Shown: positions 49,349 through 61,800, numbered from the stretch's first letter. The stretch: 64,000 nucleotides of DNA from Sordaria brevicollis (GCA_033439795.1 JAUTDP010000015.1:682001-746000); one strand, 5' to 3'. A program made the numbers and translations. The notes: a model not told the origin generated them from the sequence alone.

Positions 49349-50969
49349 CCTTCGGTGCATGGAACCTGTTGTTGCTGGATGGATCTGCTGGGCCTGTTGG
49401 ACCTGTTGGATGTCTTTTGGACAAGGGCCCGGTTAAGAAAAGTCAAAAAGACATATGGCATGGCATGGTATTGCATGGAGTGCATGGCTCCCGGTCCTCG
49501 GTGACGTTTTCCGTCCTCATCAAGATGAACCCCGTATCTAGGAAGAAGACAGGGCCACCGGTTGGTTCCTCACAGGCCTCGGATCCCCAATTGGACGCTG
49601 GCGATCTCCAACGCAGCGCGGTTCACTCCTCCAATGGTGCCGTGAGCGGGCGGCTCCACTCAATCTAGCGTGGTGCCACTTTTCAAGAGGCTCCTGCCCC
49701 TGTAATTGGTCAATCGCCAAAGAGCTCAGGTGCCTGGACGTGCTGTTCCGTTCTTGGTTCTTTCCTGGACCTGCGAGTTCGAGTTGTCCCTGGCAACAGA
49801 CGGGAGTCGATGGGGGCGCACGAAAACAAAAATCCGAAGCACCAACAGTGGACATCACCCCGGATATTGGAGGGCCAGGAGCAGCAAGAGCAACAAGAGG
49901 AGCGTCGGCAAGTGGACGACGAATGTTGGTCAGCACACACACCAGAGCAAGCCGTTGCCTTCGTCACCCAAAACAACCCAGGGCAGGCCTGGCTCATCCG
50001 TGCTCATCCCATCCCCGGCAAACGCCCGTCGCCCGCGCAAAACCCCGTCAAACCCACTCTTCTGTTCAGCTTGGATCCCCGTTCGTCTGTTCTCAGCTGT
50101 GTGTTGTTGTCGCATGTTGATGGGTGTGCTGTTGTTGCTGCTCCTAGCTGCTGCATCCTCCAACTGCAACCCATCAATAATTTCCCTCTCAACCTATCTC
50201 GACCTTATCCATCCATTCATCGTCGTGTACCGTACCACTCCCTCCTTCAGCAGGTGAAAGAGGTACAACACCACACTACACCACACTACGCTACACTCAG
50301 TAACTGTACCCACACAAAGCCCAGAACGCGTCCAGTCGCGAGCAGCCAGCCAGTGAGCTCGATAGGAATAGACAGGCAGGCTGTGACAGGCTAGGAACAA
50401 GACCGACGGAGGTAGCAGCCCTGCAGCCAGACAGACGCCAGACATCGCCCAGGTGAGCCAGGGCAGCGCCGTTCCTAGAGTGCCTGCATCACCCACAAGT
50501 GGAAGCATTGCACCATCCGCCCGCGTGGCCCATCCCGTCCGGTCCAGCATCATCACATCCATCGCCTTGCACGGGGCATCCAACATCATCCAGATATCAT
50601 TTCACTCTCGTTGCTGTCCGGACCACAAGAGCGCAAAGTGATTTGCCTGGTCGTCTGGCTTGCGCTGCGTGAGCTAAGGCTGTAGGTATGTACTCGAAGG
50701 TGCCCCATGGCCCACACGGACCTGACGCGCACATCAACAGTGCAGGGGGACGGGACTGTAAAAGAAAACAACAGCTGACAGGTCTTCGCATCAATCGACA
50801 GTCCAAGAGCCGCACCTTTCATCTAATACACCCTCTTTTGAACTCAGCACGCGGCGCAAACACAATCGCAACGACAACGATAACGGCGGCTACCACGGCG
50901 GCGAAAACGACGACGACGACGACGACGACTTCGGAAACTTGCTGCAATACATTGCTACTACACCCAGCA

Positions 50970-53766
50970 ATGATGTCGAACCCTCCTCTATCTGGCGTCG
51001 CTCGCCCGCGACAGCGGCTACATCGGCGCCAAAATTCGACTCCATCCGCCTTCGAGGCTGTCAAGATCGCTCCCTTGCCGACCTTTCCACAACACCAGCA
51101 ACAGCATCAACGTCCTCACATGTCCCATCGACGAGGCATGAGCCTGGATACCAGACGTCACCCTCTAATGTCCTCGACGATCGCATCCACATCCCAACAA
51201 GACTTCTCAACACTCGTCAGCACGACGGGCCCAGATCCGGGAATACCCACAAGTTTGCCAGCGGCACCACAAGATATCCTTGCACAACAACAACAACAAC
51301 AACACCAGGCGAACCTCATAGCACGCCCTGGTTCCAGTCAAACCGACTACAGTGATCTGTCGAGTGACAGTGGTGATTCTTTTCTGATATCACCTCATGG
51401 CACACCCCATCAACGAAATCCCTTTATGGACGGATTGGTCCCGCAAGGCCCGATACCCGAACTGTCACTGTCATACGATACGTACATGGAGTCCAACTTT
51501 GGTGCCATGATGAAGAGAAACCAGGCCGGCTTTGACAACAACAACAGCAACAGCAACGCCATGGCATCCTCCTCCGCAAACCCTAATTTCGACTTCTTTG
51601 CCCCGGACGCGGCGCTCTCTACTCCCAACTTTATGAACTTTCCCGACCAAAGCTCTGCCGGGACCGGACAGGGGGGCTGGATATCAGAGGGCGAGGCATC
51701 CAACACACAGTTGCGCCGAACATCGAGGCGGGTGAGTGGTGGGTTAAATAACAGCCTCATAGACAAAGTTGCAAAGTACGAGCCCATGGCCAACGGGCAG
51801 AGACCAGCGACGCCTCCTACACACAATGCGGCCGGTAAGCATGCATGATTCTCTCACGTATTCGAACGGGAAAACTGACCATGAGGCAGGATTCTATCCC
51901 CCAACGCCGATGGAAACGCCACACGATCGGTTCATGAAGCAACAAGCAACACAACAGCAACAGCAGCAAACATTGAGGCCTAGCAGGTTTGCTGACGACT
52001 ACGACGAGTCGATGGAGGAAACACTCAAACCTATACGAGGTCACCGGAGCAATCGCAATTCGGGGATATTCCAGGAACTACGTCAGCAAGCAGAAGCTAT
52101 GGCTGCTGCTGCGCCTGCAACCTCCCAAGCCGACACCATGCCCACGACATTCCAAACGCACCCGCTTCCTGCAGCTCAGGACGAAGACTTGTTGCGTATC
52201 CACTCCGAGTTCATCAAGATGGAGCACGGATTTACTTTTCCCGATATGGGGTCGCAAATGGGATCCCAAATGTCAGGACTTGGTGGCATAAGCCCTTTCG
52301 ATAACAAGCCGAACCTTGGGCCTCCGTCAGAATACGGTGACGCTGATCCACAGGCCTCCAGTCGGCAGAGCTCGGTTTCTCCCTCGCGCCGTGGCTCCCC
52401 TCACCGACGAACCGACTCGATTGCTTCGATTGCCAGTGCTGCCAGCATCGCTAGCATCAACATTGAAGAGACCAAGACAGAAACCGGCGTGACTCTCGAC
52501 GACATCGCCCAGTACATCGAGGGTCCTGATCCCGCAGATGGCAAATGGGTTTGCACCTACGAAGACTGTAGGAAACGGTTCGGCCGCAAAGAAAATATCA
52601 AGAGCCACGTACAAACGCATCTGAACGACAGGCAATACCAATGTCCAACCTGCAAAAAGTGTTTCGTACGTCAGCACGACCTTAAACGCCACGCCAAGAT
52701 CCACACGGGAATCAAACCCTACCCATGCGAATGCGGCAACAGCTTCGCGCGGCATGATGCACTCACGCGACATCGGCAGCGTGGCATGTGCGTGGGCGCT
52801 TTTGACGGCATTGTGCGCAAGGTGGTCAAGCGAGGCCGACCACGGAAGAACAGGCCGGATATGGAGGAGAGAAAGGATAAGAGTGATCGCACAAGAGATC
52901 GGTCAAGGAGCCATCATTCCACTAGTAGCTCTGTCAGCAGCTTTTCTGGCTATTCGGACAGCTCGGTGCCCAACTCTCCCGGGAACGACTACGATCATAT
53001 AATCGACGACGAGCAGTTTCCTGGCTTGTTAGACATGCCGATGGGCAATATTCCAAACCTGGCCCCGAACATTATATCGGGCCATGCGGGCCATGGGCAT
53101 GGTTCGATACCCAGTTCATCAACGATGAACCCGACTGCTGCCGCCATTCCGGTATCGGCAGTGTCTTCAGCGCCAATGCCGAGTTTCGATCCGAGAGTTA
53201 ACGAGGTTATGAACGTGGACTCACCAGCATCGAGAAACTACGCCAACTCACCGTCGGCTGTCAGTAACTATAGCCATGCTAGTCACCCGTCGATATCCAT
53301 TACCGAACATCACGGACCGGGACCCGATTTTGGGCTTCCGGGCTCGCAGAACGCCGCATCGCCAGCCAAGAGTGCTGTGAGCCATTACACGCCGCCGGAA
53401 TTGTCGAGTAGCTCGTCACCACCCACGCATAGCCAGCAGCAGCAACAACAACAACAAGGCAGTCAGGGACCGACATACTATGACATGGATGCTACCCATG
53501 GTGGCATGTCGAACATCCCAGGTCCGGCCACAAGCATGGGTATGGGCGCGGCGGTTGGTCCTACAGACGTTGACCCAACAAACATGCTTTTGCACGGGTA
53601 TGAGCATCAGATGGACCAGAATTTGATGCTCGGAAACCTGGATGGTATGTCCAAGTTCGAGGTTATGGAAGGGTACGATCCAGCGGCCGAGGTGAACATG
53701 TTTGGGGATGCGCATGAGGGGGATGGTAGTGGTCATGGCGGGGGTAATATGTACTTTGGGTCATGA
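50970..53766 (+). CDS. Swi5/Ace2-type C2H2 zinc-finger transcription factor, 913 aa
   Basis: Exons are 50,970-51,834 and 51,890-53,766; the 55-bp intron (GTAAGC, ACTGAC, GGCAG) joins AAG to FYPPTP. Three fingers lie at residues 510-589: C510/C515/H528/H532, C540/C543/H556/H560, and an atypical C568-x-C570...H577/H583...C589 finger followed by KRGRPRKNRPD, an AT-hook-like basic motif. That third finger with CxC and trailing RGRPRK is the hallmark of yeast Swi5/Ace2, which control late-mitotic genes by nuclear entry regulated by phosphorylation. Flanking regions are Ser/Pro/Gln-rich with poly-Gln runs (about residues 112, 198, 318 and 850). ATG 50,970 is chosen as the first start (second ATG adjacent); upstream in-frame sequence is poly-Thr and unlikely to be protein. 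Confidence 0.9.
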
Positions 53767-55147
53767 GATGAGTGAGCAAAGGAGAGGTAGCTTTGCGTTG
53801 ATTACTTTTTTTATTATTACTATTGTCTGTTTTCTTTCTTGGGGTTTTTGGATTTCACTTTGTCTGTTCTTGTTTTCTTTGGGTTCACTTCCCTTTTGGA
53901 AAGGCTAACTTGATGACTGGACATCTAACTACCTACCCTCTTCTGATCGGTAAGGAGAGAAGGGCCTAATGCATACCTACCTGCAGGTTATTAATGAGAT
54001 AGGCGACACAGCGGGTTTAGACTGGTCATACGGTCGAAAGCGCACCTCTCAGCGGAGAGGAATTGTTTGAACTGGGCATAATCGTCTCTGGTCAATAAAA
54101 AAAAGCCAGGTTGACTGGAGCGGCGGAAGAGTGTACGAATACGGCTTACTGAGGGTGGTTTTGGGATAGGATATTAATCTTTTTGTTCTGGATGTTATTG
54201 CTGGTGGGTGGCTGGAAAATTAACTAGGGCGGGAAACGGGGGTAGGGGGCGGACACTAATGGGAAGGGAGGTTTTTTCTTGGGAGAAAGGAAGAGACCGA
54301 TGGCATAACCGTATCGTCGTCCTTTCTCTTGTCTCTGTCTCGTCCTGTTTGGGGATACACTAGGATTGGTGGGTTTGGAAGACGGCGGTTATGTACCACA
54401 CCTTCTATTATTATTTACACACAAAGCGAAGTACGTAGTAGTAGTATTTCAATTTTTTGGTTACAGCATGTTTTTGGAATAAATCAATTTGGGTTGACTC
54501 TCCCGTTTTCACTCTGGAAGTTCGTATGTGCCGATTTCGTCATTCTCGTCGTTCCCTCCCCTGGTCCTCACCCGCCGTTATTCCGGCCCGCCCAAATCGG
54601 GCAAGGCAGGTCCCATCGTGAACACGTGGGTCGCGATCGCCTCGAATCTGCAGGCCAAGAAAACAGAACCACTTTGTCCGCACGTGCCACCTTCCTTCAT
54701 TTTCGACGTCCACAGTGCAGTTACTGTGACAACACATGGAAAGAAGAAGGAAACCCCACAGGCCCCGGAGCTGCATCGTCGCCGACCTCACTGCGCTGTA
54801 GGCACTGTCAGATTCCATTGCTTTGCATTGCAACGGGAACGGGCTGAAGAACTTCTTTGCATTTTCATCCGATATCAACCAACGAGTCTACTAATATCAT
54901 CAACAACATTCGTCGTCGTCGACCGCGGCTTTATACCGCCAAGGCTTATAATACACAACTTGTGTTAACGTCATCGCCTTTACACACTCCACGACAGTCG
55001 ACAGCTTAAATCGAGCACTCACGAGAGAGACATAATACCCAGCTTTGGACACATCAACAATCATCAAACAACCATCACCAATTACACCCCTTTTTACCCC
55101 ATCTTACACGGACTCAAAATCTTCTGGATTTCAACATAAATGACACA
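53767..55147. promoter_or_regulatory. Intergenic region and 5' leader of the DUF4470-MYND gene
   Basis: It holds the 3' UTR of the zinc-finger gene (T-rich at 53,800-53,890) and the promoter of the next gene. The last 150 bp (CAACATCATCAACAACA-like) is A/C-rich leader. A short upstream reading frame (ATG 55,140, Met-Thr-Gln-stop) overlaps the main start. No other gene seen; a 172-codon open frame at 54,329-54,847 has no recognisable features. Confidence 0.45.
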
Positions 55148-55151
55148 ATGA
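55140..55151 (+). other. Minimal upstream ORF overlapping the main start (ATGA)
   Basis: ATG ACA CAA TGA: the stop TGA at 55,149-55,151 overlaps the main ATG at 55,148 in the arrangement ATGA. Ribosomes starting at the first ATG would end on the main start and could reinitiate there. Both ATGs have A at -3, so leaky scanning is also possible. Confidence 0.6.
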
Positions 55152-58100
55152 CATCCACCACATCCACCACATCCACCACATCCACCACCACATCCACTCC
55201 CGCAAAAGAAGAGCTCCCGCCCTTCGACCCCCTAGGTACCACACCCGCCACTAACCTCGCTGCTCCGCTACCGCCAGATCTTGACGCTGAGATCTTGGTC
55301 GTGGGAGGGAAGGATGTGAGGAGTTTGTTGTATACTGCTTGGGGGGAGGTTGGGGCTGGTCCTTACCCGGGTAGTAGAGATGGGCAGGAAGAGAGAAATG
55401 GAGGGGGGGAGGGACAGCATGGACCTGGAGGTGTAAATGGAAGTGGAGGTGGAGAGCATGAACAGGGAAATGGACAGGGAAATGGACAGCAAAGTCAAAG
55501 TGATGTGGCTGAAGCAAAGTTGGGGGAGATGAAGCTGGAGGAGGAGAGCAGGAGTCAAATGAGAAAGAGGGAGATCGACATCACGGTTAGTCATGAGGAT
55601 AACTACGTGGTGGCGAGGAATGTGTTGGTTTTGAGTTTGATTTTGGACTTGAACGAAAAGGAAGCGGGTGAAAAGGGAACGACCTCTGAGGAACAGTCTA
55701 CGACAGAAACAACCACGAACGAAAGGGGCGAGAAGACAACAACCACAAAACAACAAACCGCCCAAAGAGAAACGCTCCGCAGGATATGGAACATCTACTA
55801 CTCCCACTTCCTCCACGACTCCGAAACCCGTCGGCTACTAGCGCAGCAGTCCACCAAACTCGTCGCCCTCTCCGCAACCATCTTCTCCTGGGCCCAAGGG
55901 CCGTACGGCTCGGCACTACATTTCATCAACCAGAAATCCCTGGACGCAGTGCGCGACGTATGGGCACACTTCGCCTGGGCAGCGACGATCGAACCTAGAC
56001 CCGACCAAGAAAAGGAAAAGATCGCAAAACTCCAAGAATACGTAAAGAAATGCATGAAGCCATCGTCCCCGGATGAGAAGCGCAGTTGGTTGTCAGGGTC
56101 ATCAACCGCCCCCCTAACAACACTGCTGAGGGATAAGATCCATAATGTCGTCAACTGCGATTGGGAGCTGGATGAGTTCTTCGCCGAGGATCATTTTGGC
56201 AATCCAATGTTTGCTTGGGCGTTGGTGCCTGACGTGTCAGGAGGCCAAGTGCGTTGTGGTAGGAGGATAGCCTACCCATCTAACGGCGTAGTGGGATACC
56301 ATCTCGCACTCAACAACAAGGTTCCTCTTGAGGAGCTCTCGCCGCTGCGAATCGACTCGCTGGATGCGACTACCAAAGACAGCTATGATCAAGACAGGGA
56401 CATAGATGGCAACGTGACTGCCCTGACAGTTGCGAAGCACCAGTTTGCGCAGTGGTCACTTGCCTTCCTCGAACTGGCGTCTGCTCGACCAGGGAGACTG
56501 AAGATCAGCTTTGCGGTCGATGGCTGGTTCACGCTTTGCCAGTCGCTTGTCAAGGAAAAGAAGCAGTTTGACGTGATTGATACTACCGACCTCGATGTCT
56601 CTCCGTTTTCAACCAGCAACGCATTCTGGTCCCCCTTCTCGGCCGGCGTCGCTGATCCGCCTGGTATCCTCGGGCTATTTGTTGCCGCGAAACAGTTACT
56701 GAAAGACCGAGCCTCTTCGACATTGGTCATCGATGATGGCGAAGGCGAGTCATCGCTTGCCGCCGATGCATCCCAGACTCAGCCCGACCCTAGCAAGCCC
56801 AAGTCCATAAACGCAACCAGCATGTTCCTTCTCGGCTTAGCAGCCGTGGAATACTGGACTAACGCCAGCGTGAGATCAACGCTGGATGATTGTCTCGATG
56901 TCGTCGCTACGAGGTTTTACGATGACAATCACGATAAAGGCGAGGGACTGGTGAGAGACAAGAGCAAGGACGCGGAGGCCGCGGCCGTGAGAGTTAAAAG
57001 GATGGAAGATGAGGGACGACTGCAGATACCGAACCGGTTGTATGTGAAACACTCGAGGTGGCTCGTTAATCGCGGGCAGAACGGTGTGACGCTGTCGAAG
57101 AGGCTGGAGGTGTTTGCTGGTGCAGAGGAGCTGATGGGCGTGGCTTGGAAGACTTTCCAGGATCTGGTGGTCTTGAAGGTTGAGGGCCAGAAGGTCAAGC
57201 ATCAGGGACAGGAGCTGATTAAAGTGTCATGGGGTGAGGGGTTGTGGCAGACGCTTTTGGATTTTCTGAAGGTGGTTGTTAGGCAGTTTCAGGTTGAGAC
57301 GGTGGACGATGGGGAGCACTTGCGTCGGGTCATTCTGGACAGGATTGGGGGGAATGAAACGCAGGATCGCTTGTTGAGAGAGGCGTTGGACTTGGAGAGG
57401 AGTGTGTCTAAGGGAACAACATTGGCCGAAGCGGAAGTGGATGATAACGGCTCAGGCCCGGTGTTAACGGCCAACTTTGACGTCGCTTCGGGCACGCTCA
57501 ACACCATCACCGCCTATTTGGACTTTGTCTCTGAAGAGGACAAACGGTTCCTGGCGGACAAGAGCATTCCCATCAGACTCGTGAAAGTCTCTCCTTGGGC
57601 TATGGACATCGTGTTTGGTAACTACAAGCTGGTCAAGCAGCTCATCTTTCCCACCCCAGTGGCCAAAGAAGGCAGCAAGACGCGCATCGCTCGCACGTCA
57701 GGATACATTGAGGTGATCGCGCGAGTCGTTCCAGACGTCCAGATTCCGGAAACAGCCCACTTGCTGGATGACTACATCTTCCTTACGGTTCTTCAGCCCG
57801 CCGCTGACGACGACTCGTCTGCAGAGAGAGGCCAGCTTATACCCGCCACGCTCAACTGTCCTACGGTCAACCTCGACTCCCTCCCTATCCTCTCTATAAC
57901 CGACACCTCCCCACTGAAGCCCTTCCTCCCTGGTTTGACTGCCTCCGTCTTCTCACCTCGTGAGATAGGTATACGCATGAGCGAGTCGGAGGACCGCTGG
58001 CCGGCAAGAATGCAACTCAAAGAAAGCCTTCACCTAATGGCAAACTTGGTCACCGGTCTGCAAGGTGGCCACCAATCCGGTCTTTTCGAGCTCCACACTC

Positions 58101-58870
58101 CTTACGGCCTGCACATGCTCATCGTCGTCTCCGCCATCCGACTCGACTGCAGCGCTCAGGGCGGCGGCAGCATCATCCTCGACGCGGCCGTGCTACCGTA
58201 CACTGAAGCTCTAGCTGCCGAAGCCAAACGACAAGCCTCTGACGAAAACGACGACTTCAACCTCGCCACCTTCCTCATGATCCTGAAAAAGCTCGCCGCC
58301 ATCAACCTGGACGTCACCGACACCGAGCTGGTGCTGTGGAAATTTTTGATCGCTGCCTCCGCCGAGCGCTGCCGGACTTACTCGCACTTACCATCCTGCG
58401 AATACACCGTCACCGGTGAAATCCCACTCAGCATCAAAAAGGGCGGTCCCGTCCTCTGCTCCTGCGGCCTCGGCCATTTTCCCCCCGACTATCTCTCCCT
58501 CCCCCTCTGGAACGTCGCGCAAAAATACTCCACCCGCGTGGCCATCTCTTTACCTTACCCCTCCCCCATCGCCGAACCCGCGGTCTTTGATCCCAACCAG
58601 GCAAGACAAATTGCCGAGCGCGGATTGGTAGTCAAGAAACAAGAGGAGAGATGTCGTGCCTGCGGCAAGTCTGAGGAGCAGTTGATTAAAGAAGCGAAAG
58701 AAAGGGGTGGAGAGACGGCTAATACAGAAAATGTGTTGAAGAAGTGCCTGAGATGTCTGAAGGTTAGGTATTGTGGCGCCGAGTGTCAGAGGAGGGATTG
58801 GAAGACTCATAAGATGGAGTGTAGGGAGAGTGAGGAGTATGAAAATGGGGAGAGTGAGCGGAGTCGGTAG
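55148..58870 (+). CDS. DUF4470 and MYND zinc-finger protein, 1,240 aa
   Basis: This is a single long open frame without introns. After a (Thr-Ser-Thr) repeat start (residues 2-18), FDPLGTTPATNLAAPLPPD (about 26-44) and ILVVGGKDVRSLLYTAW (about 50-66) match the DUF4470 type, also found at the N-terminus of dynein assembly factor DNAAF3. A Gly/Glu/Gln-rich insert (about 75-140) is followed by the rest of that domain (EIDITVSHEDNYVVARNVLVLSLIL). The C-terminus has a complete MYND finger, residues 1169-1225 (CRACGK, CLRCLKVRYCGAECQRRDWKTHKMEC read as C-C-C-C-C-C-H-C), a protein-interaction module. Function of the fungal DUF4470-MYND proteins is not established. The insert between the MYND cysteine pairs is unusually long. 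There is no signal or membrane segment. Confidence 0.88.
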   Translation: MTSTTSTTSTTSTTTSTPAKEELPPFDPLGTTPATNLAAPLPPDLDAEILVVGGKDVRSLLYTAWGEVGAGPYPGSRDGQEERNGGGEGQHGPGGVNGSGGGEHEQGNGQGNGQQSQSDVAEAKLGEMKLEEESRSQMRKREIDITVSHEDNYVVARNVLVLSLILDLNEKEAGEKGTTSEEQSTTETTTNERGEKTTTTKQQTAQRETLRRIWNIYYSHFLHDSETRRLLAQQSTKLVALSATIFSWAQGPYGSALHFINQKSLDAVRDVWAHFAWAATIEPRPDQEKEKIAKLQEYVKKCMKPSSPDEKRSWLSGSSTAPLTTLLRDKIHNVVNCDWELDEFFAEDHFGNPMFAWALVPDVSGGQVRCGRRIAYPSNGVVGYHLALNNKVPLEELSPLRIDSLDATTKDSYDQDRDIDGNVTALTVAKHQFAQWSLAFLELASARPGRLKISFAVDGWFTLCQSLVKEKKQFDVIDTTDLDVSPFSTSNAFWSPFSAGVADPPGILGLFVAAKQLLKDRASSTLVIDDGEGESSLAADASQTQPDPSKPKSINATSMFLLGLAAVEYWTNASVRSTLDDCLDVVATRFYDDNHDKGEGLVRDKSKDAEAAAVRVKRMEDEGRLQIPNRLYVKHSRWLVNRGQNGVTLSKRLEVFAGAEELMGVAWKTFQDLVVLKVEGQKVKHQGQELIKVSWGEGLWQTLLDFLKVVVRQFQVETVDDGEHLRRVILDRIGGNETQDRLLREALDLERSVSKGTTLAEAEVDDNGSGPVLTANFDVASGTLNTITAYLDFVSEEDKRFLADKSIPIRLVKVSPWAMDIVFGNYKLVKQLIFPTPVAKEGSKTRIARTSGYIEVIARVVPDVQIPETAHLLDDYIFLTVLQPAADDDSSAERGQLIPATLNCPTVNLDSLPILSITDTSPLKPFLPGLTASVFSPREIGIRMSESEDRWPARMQLKESLHLMANLVTGLQGGHQSGLFELHTPYGLHMLIVVSAIRLDCSAQGGGSIILDAAVLPYTEALAAEAKRQASDENDDFNLATFLMILKKLAAINLDVTDTELVLWKFLIAASAERCRTYSHLPSCEYTVTGEIPLSIKKGGPVLCSCGLGHFPPDYLSLPLWNVAQKYSTRVAISLPYPSPIAEPAVFDPNQARQIAERGLVVKKQEERCRACGKSEEQLIKEAKERGGETANTENVLKKCLRCLKVRYCGAECQRRDWKTHKMECRESEEYENGESERSR

Positions 58871-61800
58871 GACCGATGGTTTGGGGTGGGGAAAGCTAAA
58901 AATGGGTGGGGGATGAAGCCGAAGAGGAAGAAGGGAGGATGGTGAGTTCATGAAGGGTTTGGGGATTTTGTTGTGAAGAGGTAGTAGGGGGGGGGACTGG
59001 GTAGGTTGGTAGTTGATGAGATTGGTAGTTAAATCATTCGTTATGAGGAGAAGGGGGTCTTTGGTGTTGAAGATTATAACAGCATTTTACTCGACGTTTT
59101 TTTGTTCGTTGGTGTGTGTTTTTAGTGACTGATTCCGCGTGTTTGAGTTCTATGGAAAAGAAAGTACCTAGCGAAACCATGGTTTGTCATCCTTAATCCT
59201 TTTCGTGCATTAATATTGTTCTCAGGACTGATACGCCTAAACAGTTTCCGAGTTTTCTGTCATTTTCATCTTAACATGTTTCCCCTAGACTTCGATATCT
59301 GGACTGGCACCGGTCCTGTAACGCTGTCTTCCGAGAGGTCTTGCTGGAGGATTCCACCGCATCCTGTCATTGACATGGAATTTAACTATACGCGGAACTA
59401 GGCTCAACGTAGACTAAAGCCCGGTGTCATCTTTGTACGAACTACGATCGGCTTGCTGGTCGCTCTGAGTGGTCCGGTAATCATTCCTTTATAGCTACGA
59501 CTGCGAATGACTAGAGAATGTCGTGGATTCATGATTCCCGAATAAATCAGGTATTGGACTACTAGCCCGTGTTTGTTAAAACCGTTGGATGTCTGTGAGT
59601 ACAGTAACAACCAGTCGCGAACTTTCCATGATCTTTTCTGTTCCATTATGTGTGTTGTTTGTTGTTAACGACTTGAGTCAAGTATGTTACTTCACTCGAT
59701 CCCGTTCTCATCCTCGATGCTCGAATTCTGAGGGTGACCGTGACAAAATCAATATAGCCGTTATCTCGAGCTTGTTCCGTGCTATGCTTCCTACCCAACC
59801 GCAGTCAAGATCTTCGACTCAGATACAAGTTCGTTCGAAGTCTTGAATATATCCTTCCACATGGAAAGGCATCCGGGATAGGTCACGCATCGTCTTACCC
59901 ATGTGTTCTACCTCGTTGGCAGCAACTGACGAAGGGGTGTCTCTGTGACAGCGACAGCAACACGTCCCATACATTCCCGTCAAGAAATATATTGTCTTTG
60001 CCATCTTCTTTCTTCCGTCATTACCAGTTGTTCCAACGCGACTTGCCGCCCCAGTCTCCTACCCGACGACAGCAAGGTCGTGTCCAACACAGGCTGACAT
60101 GACAGTGTGACGGAAGAATTCCACCGCATTGAGCACATCCTCGACATCAAACCAGATATCAACGCACAGACCATACACACAACAGTCGTTCGTCAGCCAA
60201 GCCGGGGCCGAAGCGAAGCCAAGCACCAAATCAAACACTCACCAACAGGCCCGACAGCACAGCCTCCGCCAGCCGCCAAAAACCTGCCAGGAACCGTTTG
60301 ACTTGAACAAAGAGCTGGTCCGTGCGTTGTACGGATCTGCCCGAAGCAGGTGCAGTGGCTGTACAGAAAAAGGGCCTTTTTGTCATGCAGAATTCAGGGG
60401 CATTTTGTCCAGACTCCAGAACATGCCGCGCCGAAAACAGGGTTTGGGTTACAAGTGGTTTGCAGGTACTTGCGCAGGTACCAAAAACGCAGAAATGCAA
60501 GAAAGCTTGGATTTTTGCTGGAGGCAGACGCAGGTACGGGCGGAGTTTGCGGAGAACTCAAGAAGAACTGGAGATCAATTCATTCATTCATTCGGGATTG
60601 CGATGCCAATTGAGGTGACCTTGTCGGCGCCGAACAATTGATGTTATCGCACGTATCGTGAAGCCGAAAAGGTAACGGGAATCGCAGACGATAAATGGAG
60701 GGACCGGAATTGAAGCATGAACTGGCATGACGGAGGCGGCGGTTCGTGATCCTGATCCTGTTCGTCCCGATCCGATCTCCAGACCTCCAAGCTACGGAAG
60801 CTCCGTCACTCAAGCCGTGAGCTCCGCCGGAGTTTTTCCATTGAGCTGTGTGTATTGGAGGGAAACTTGGGCGGTGCCTGATGAGTGCAGTGATCGCGCG
60901 AATCGCGGAACTTGCCGTCGCTGACATTCATTCGTGCGTACAACCCGCGCTGCGCTGTGGAAGAACCCCAAAAAAAAAAAAAGCTGTCGGAACAATCGGG
61001 TCGGCAGTTATTGACGCGGTTCTTCAGATAGATGAATGATTGAAAAACACTGCAGAGGCCATTGTTGGAAGACAAAGAAAACGGTACAATGTCGTCGACC
61101 TCTGGCTGTGACATGTGTATCCAGAGAGCTTCTTTTCCGTTCGACGATGTGTTGCACATAGAGGTAACTGGTGTACCAATTGCTGTTTGAGAGTGGTTGC
61201 AATGGTTGGTTGTGTCGCGCAACAGTGTGTGTCGTGGTTCCCGCTCGGTGGTACGAACATCTCAATTGCTGCGGTCAGGCGGCACTTGGAAAAGTATTCC
61301 CACTCACACTTTACAATTCGTATTTTGTCTTGTTGACATGTTTTTAGGCTGATTATAGTTGACACTATATAGCTGATGCCTTTCCGTTTGTTCACTTGTT
61401 GGTTGATGACTTTCTTGGTGGTGGTGTTGGTTGGTTTTGGTTGGTTCGGTGGTGGTCAGAGACATGCATTGGATTGTGAAAGCTGCAGTTACCCTCTGTC
61501 GTTTATGCGTCTTGAGGTTGTTGCGCATTTGACCGCTTCAACCTGCTGCTGTTCCTGCTGCTTCTTCCCGACGCTTTTACTTGCTTTTGTCATTTGCTTC
61601 TTTTGGATACCTCCTCAACAGATCATAATCATTCACAAGAGATGTGAGTGGTGACATGTGTTCGGCTGAACTGCTGAGAATTGCTGCGGCCTGCGGGCAG
61701 TGAAGCCTGGCTGGACCGGTCCATGTGCCATCAGAGTGGGGACTCCTTTCGTATCCGAACGCCAAGATAACTGGAGAAAGCGATGAACATGGAAGGAAGC

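Larger units (their letters stand above)
47642..50969. promoter_or_regulatory. 3.3-kb divergent intergenic region with long leader of the Swi5-like gene
   Basis: This separates the kinase-like gene (minus) from the zinc-finger gene (plus). No convincing gene: open frames are many but short and mutually overlapping. The right half is rich in CA, GTC and CACAC repeats, as in long 5' UTRs of fungal regulators. A possible 5'-UTR intron opens with CCCAG|GTGAGC near 50,451 and closes with GGCTGTAG near 50,684. Several upstream ATGs are present. Confidence 0.4.

Noticed and set aside
60129..60641. 170-codon open frame as a gene
   Set aside because: It starts at a non-ATG codon, has no domain and overlaps equally long frames on the other strand.
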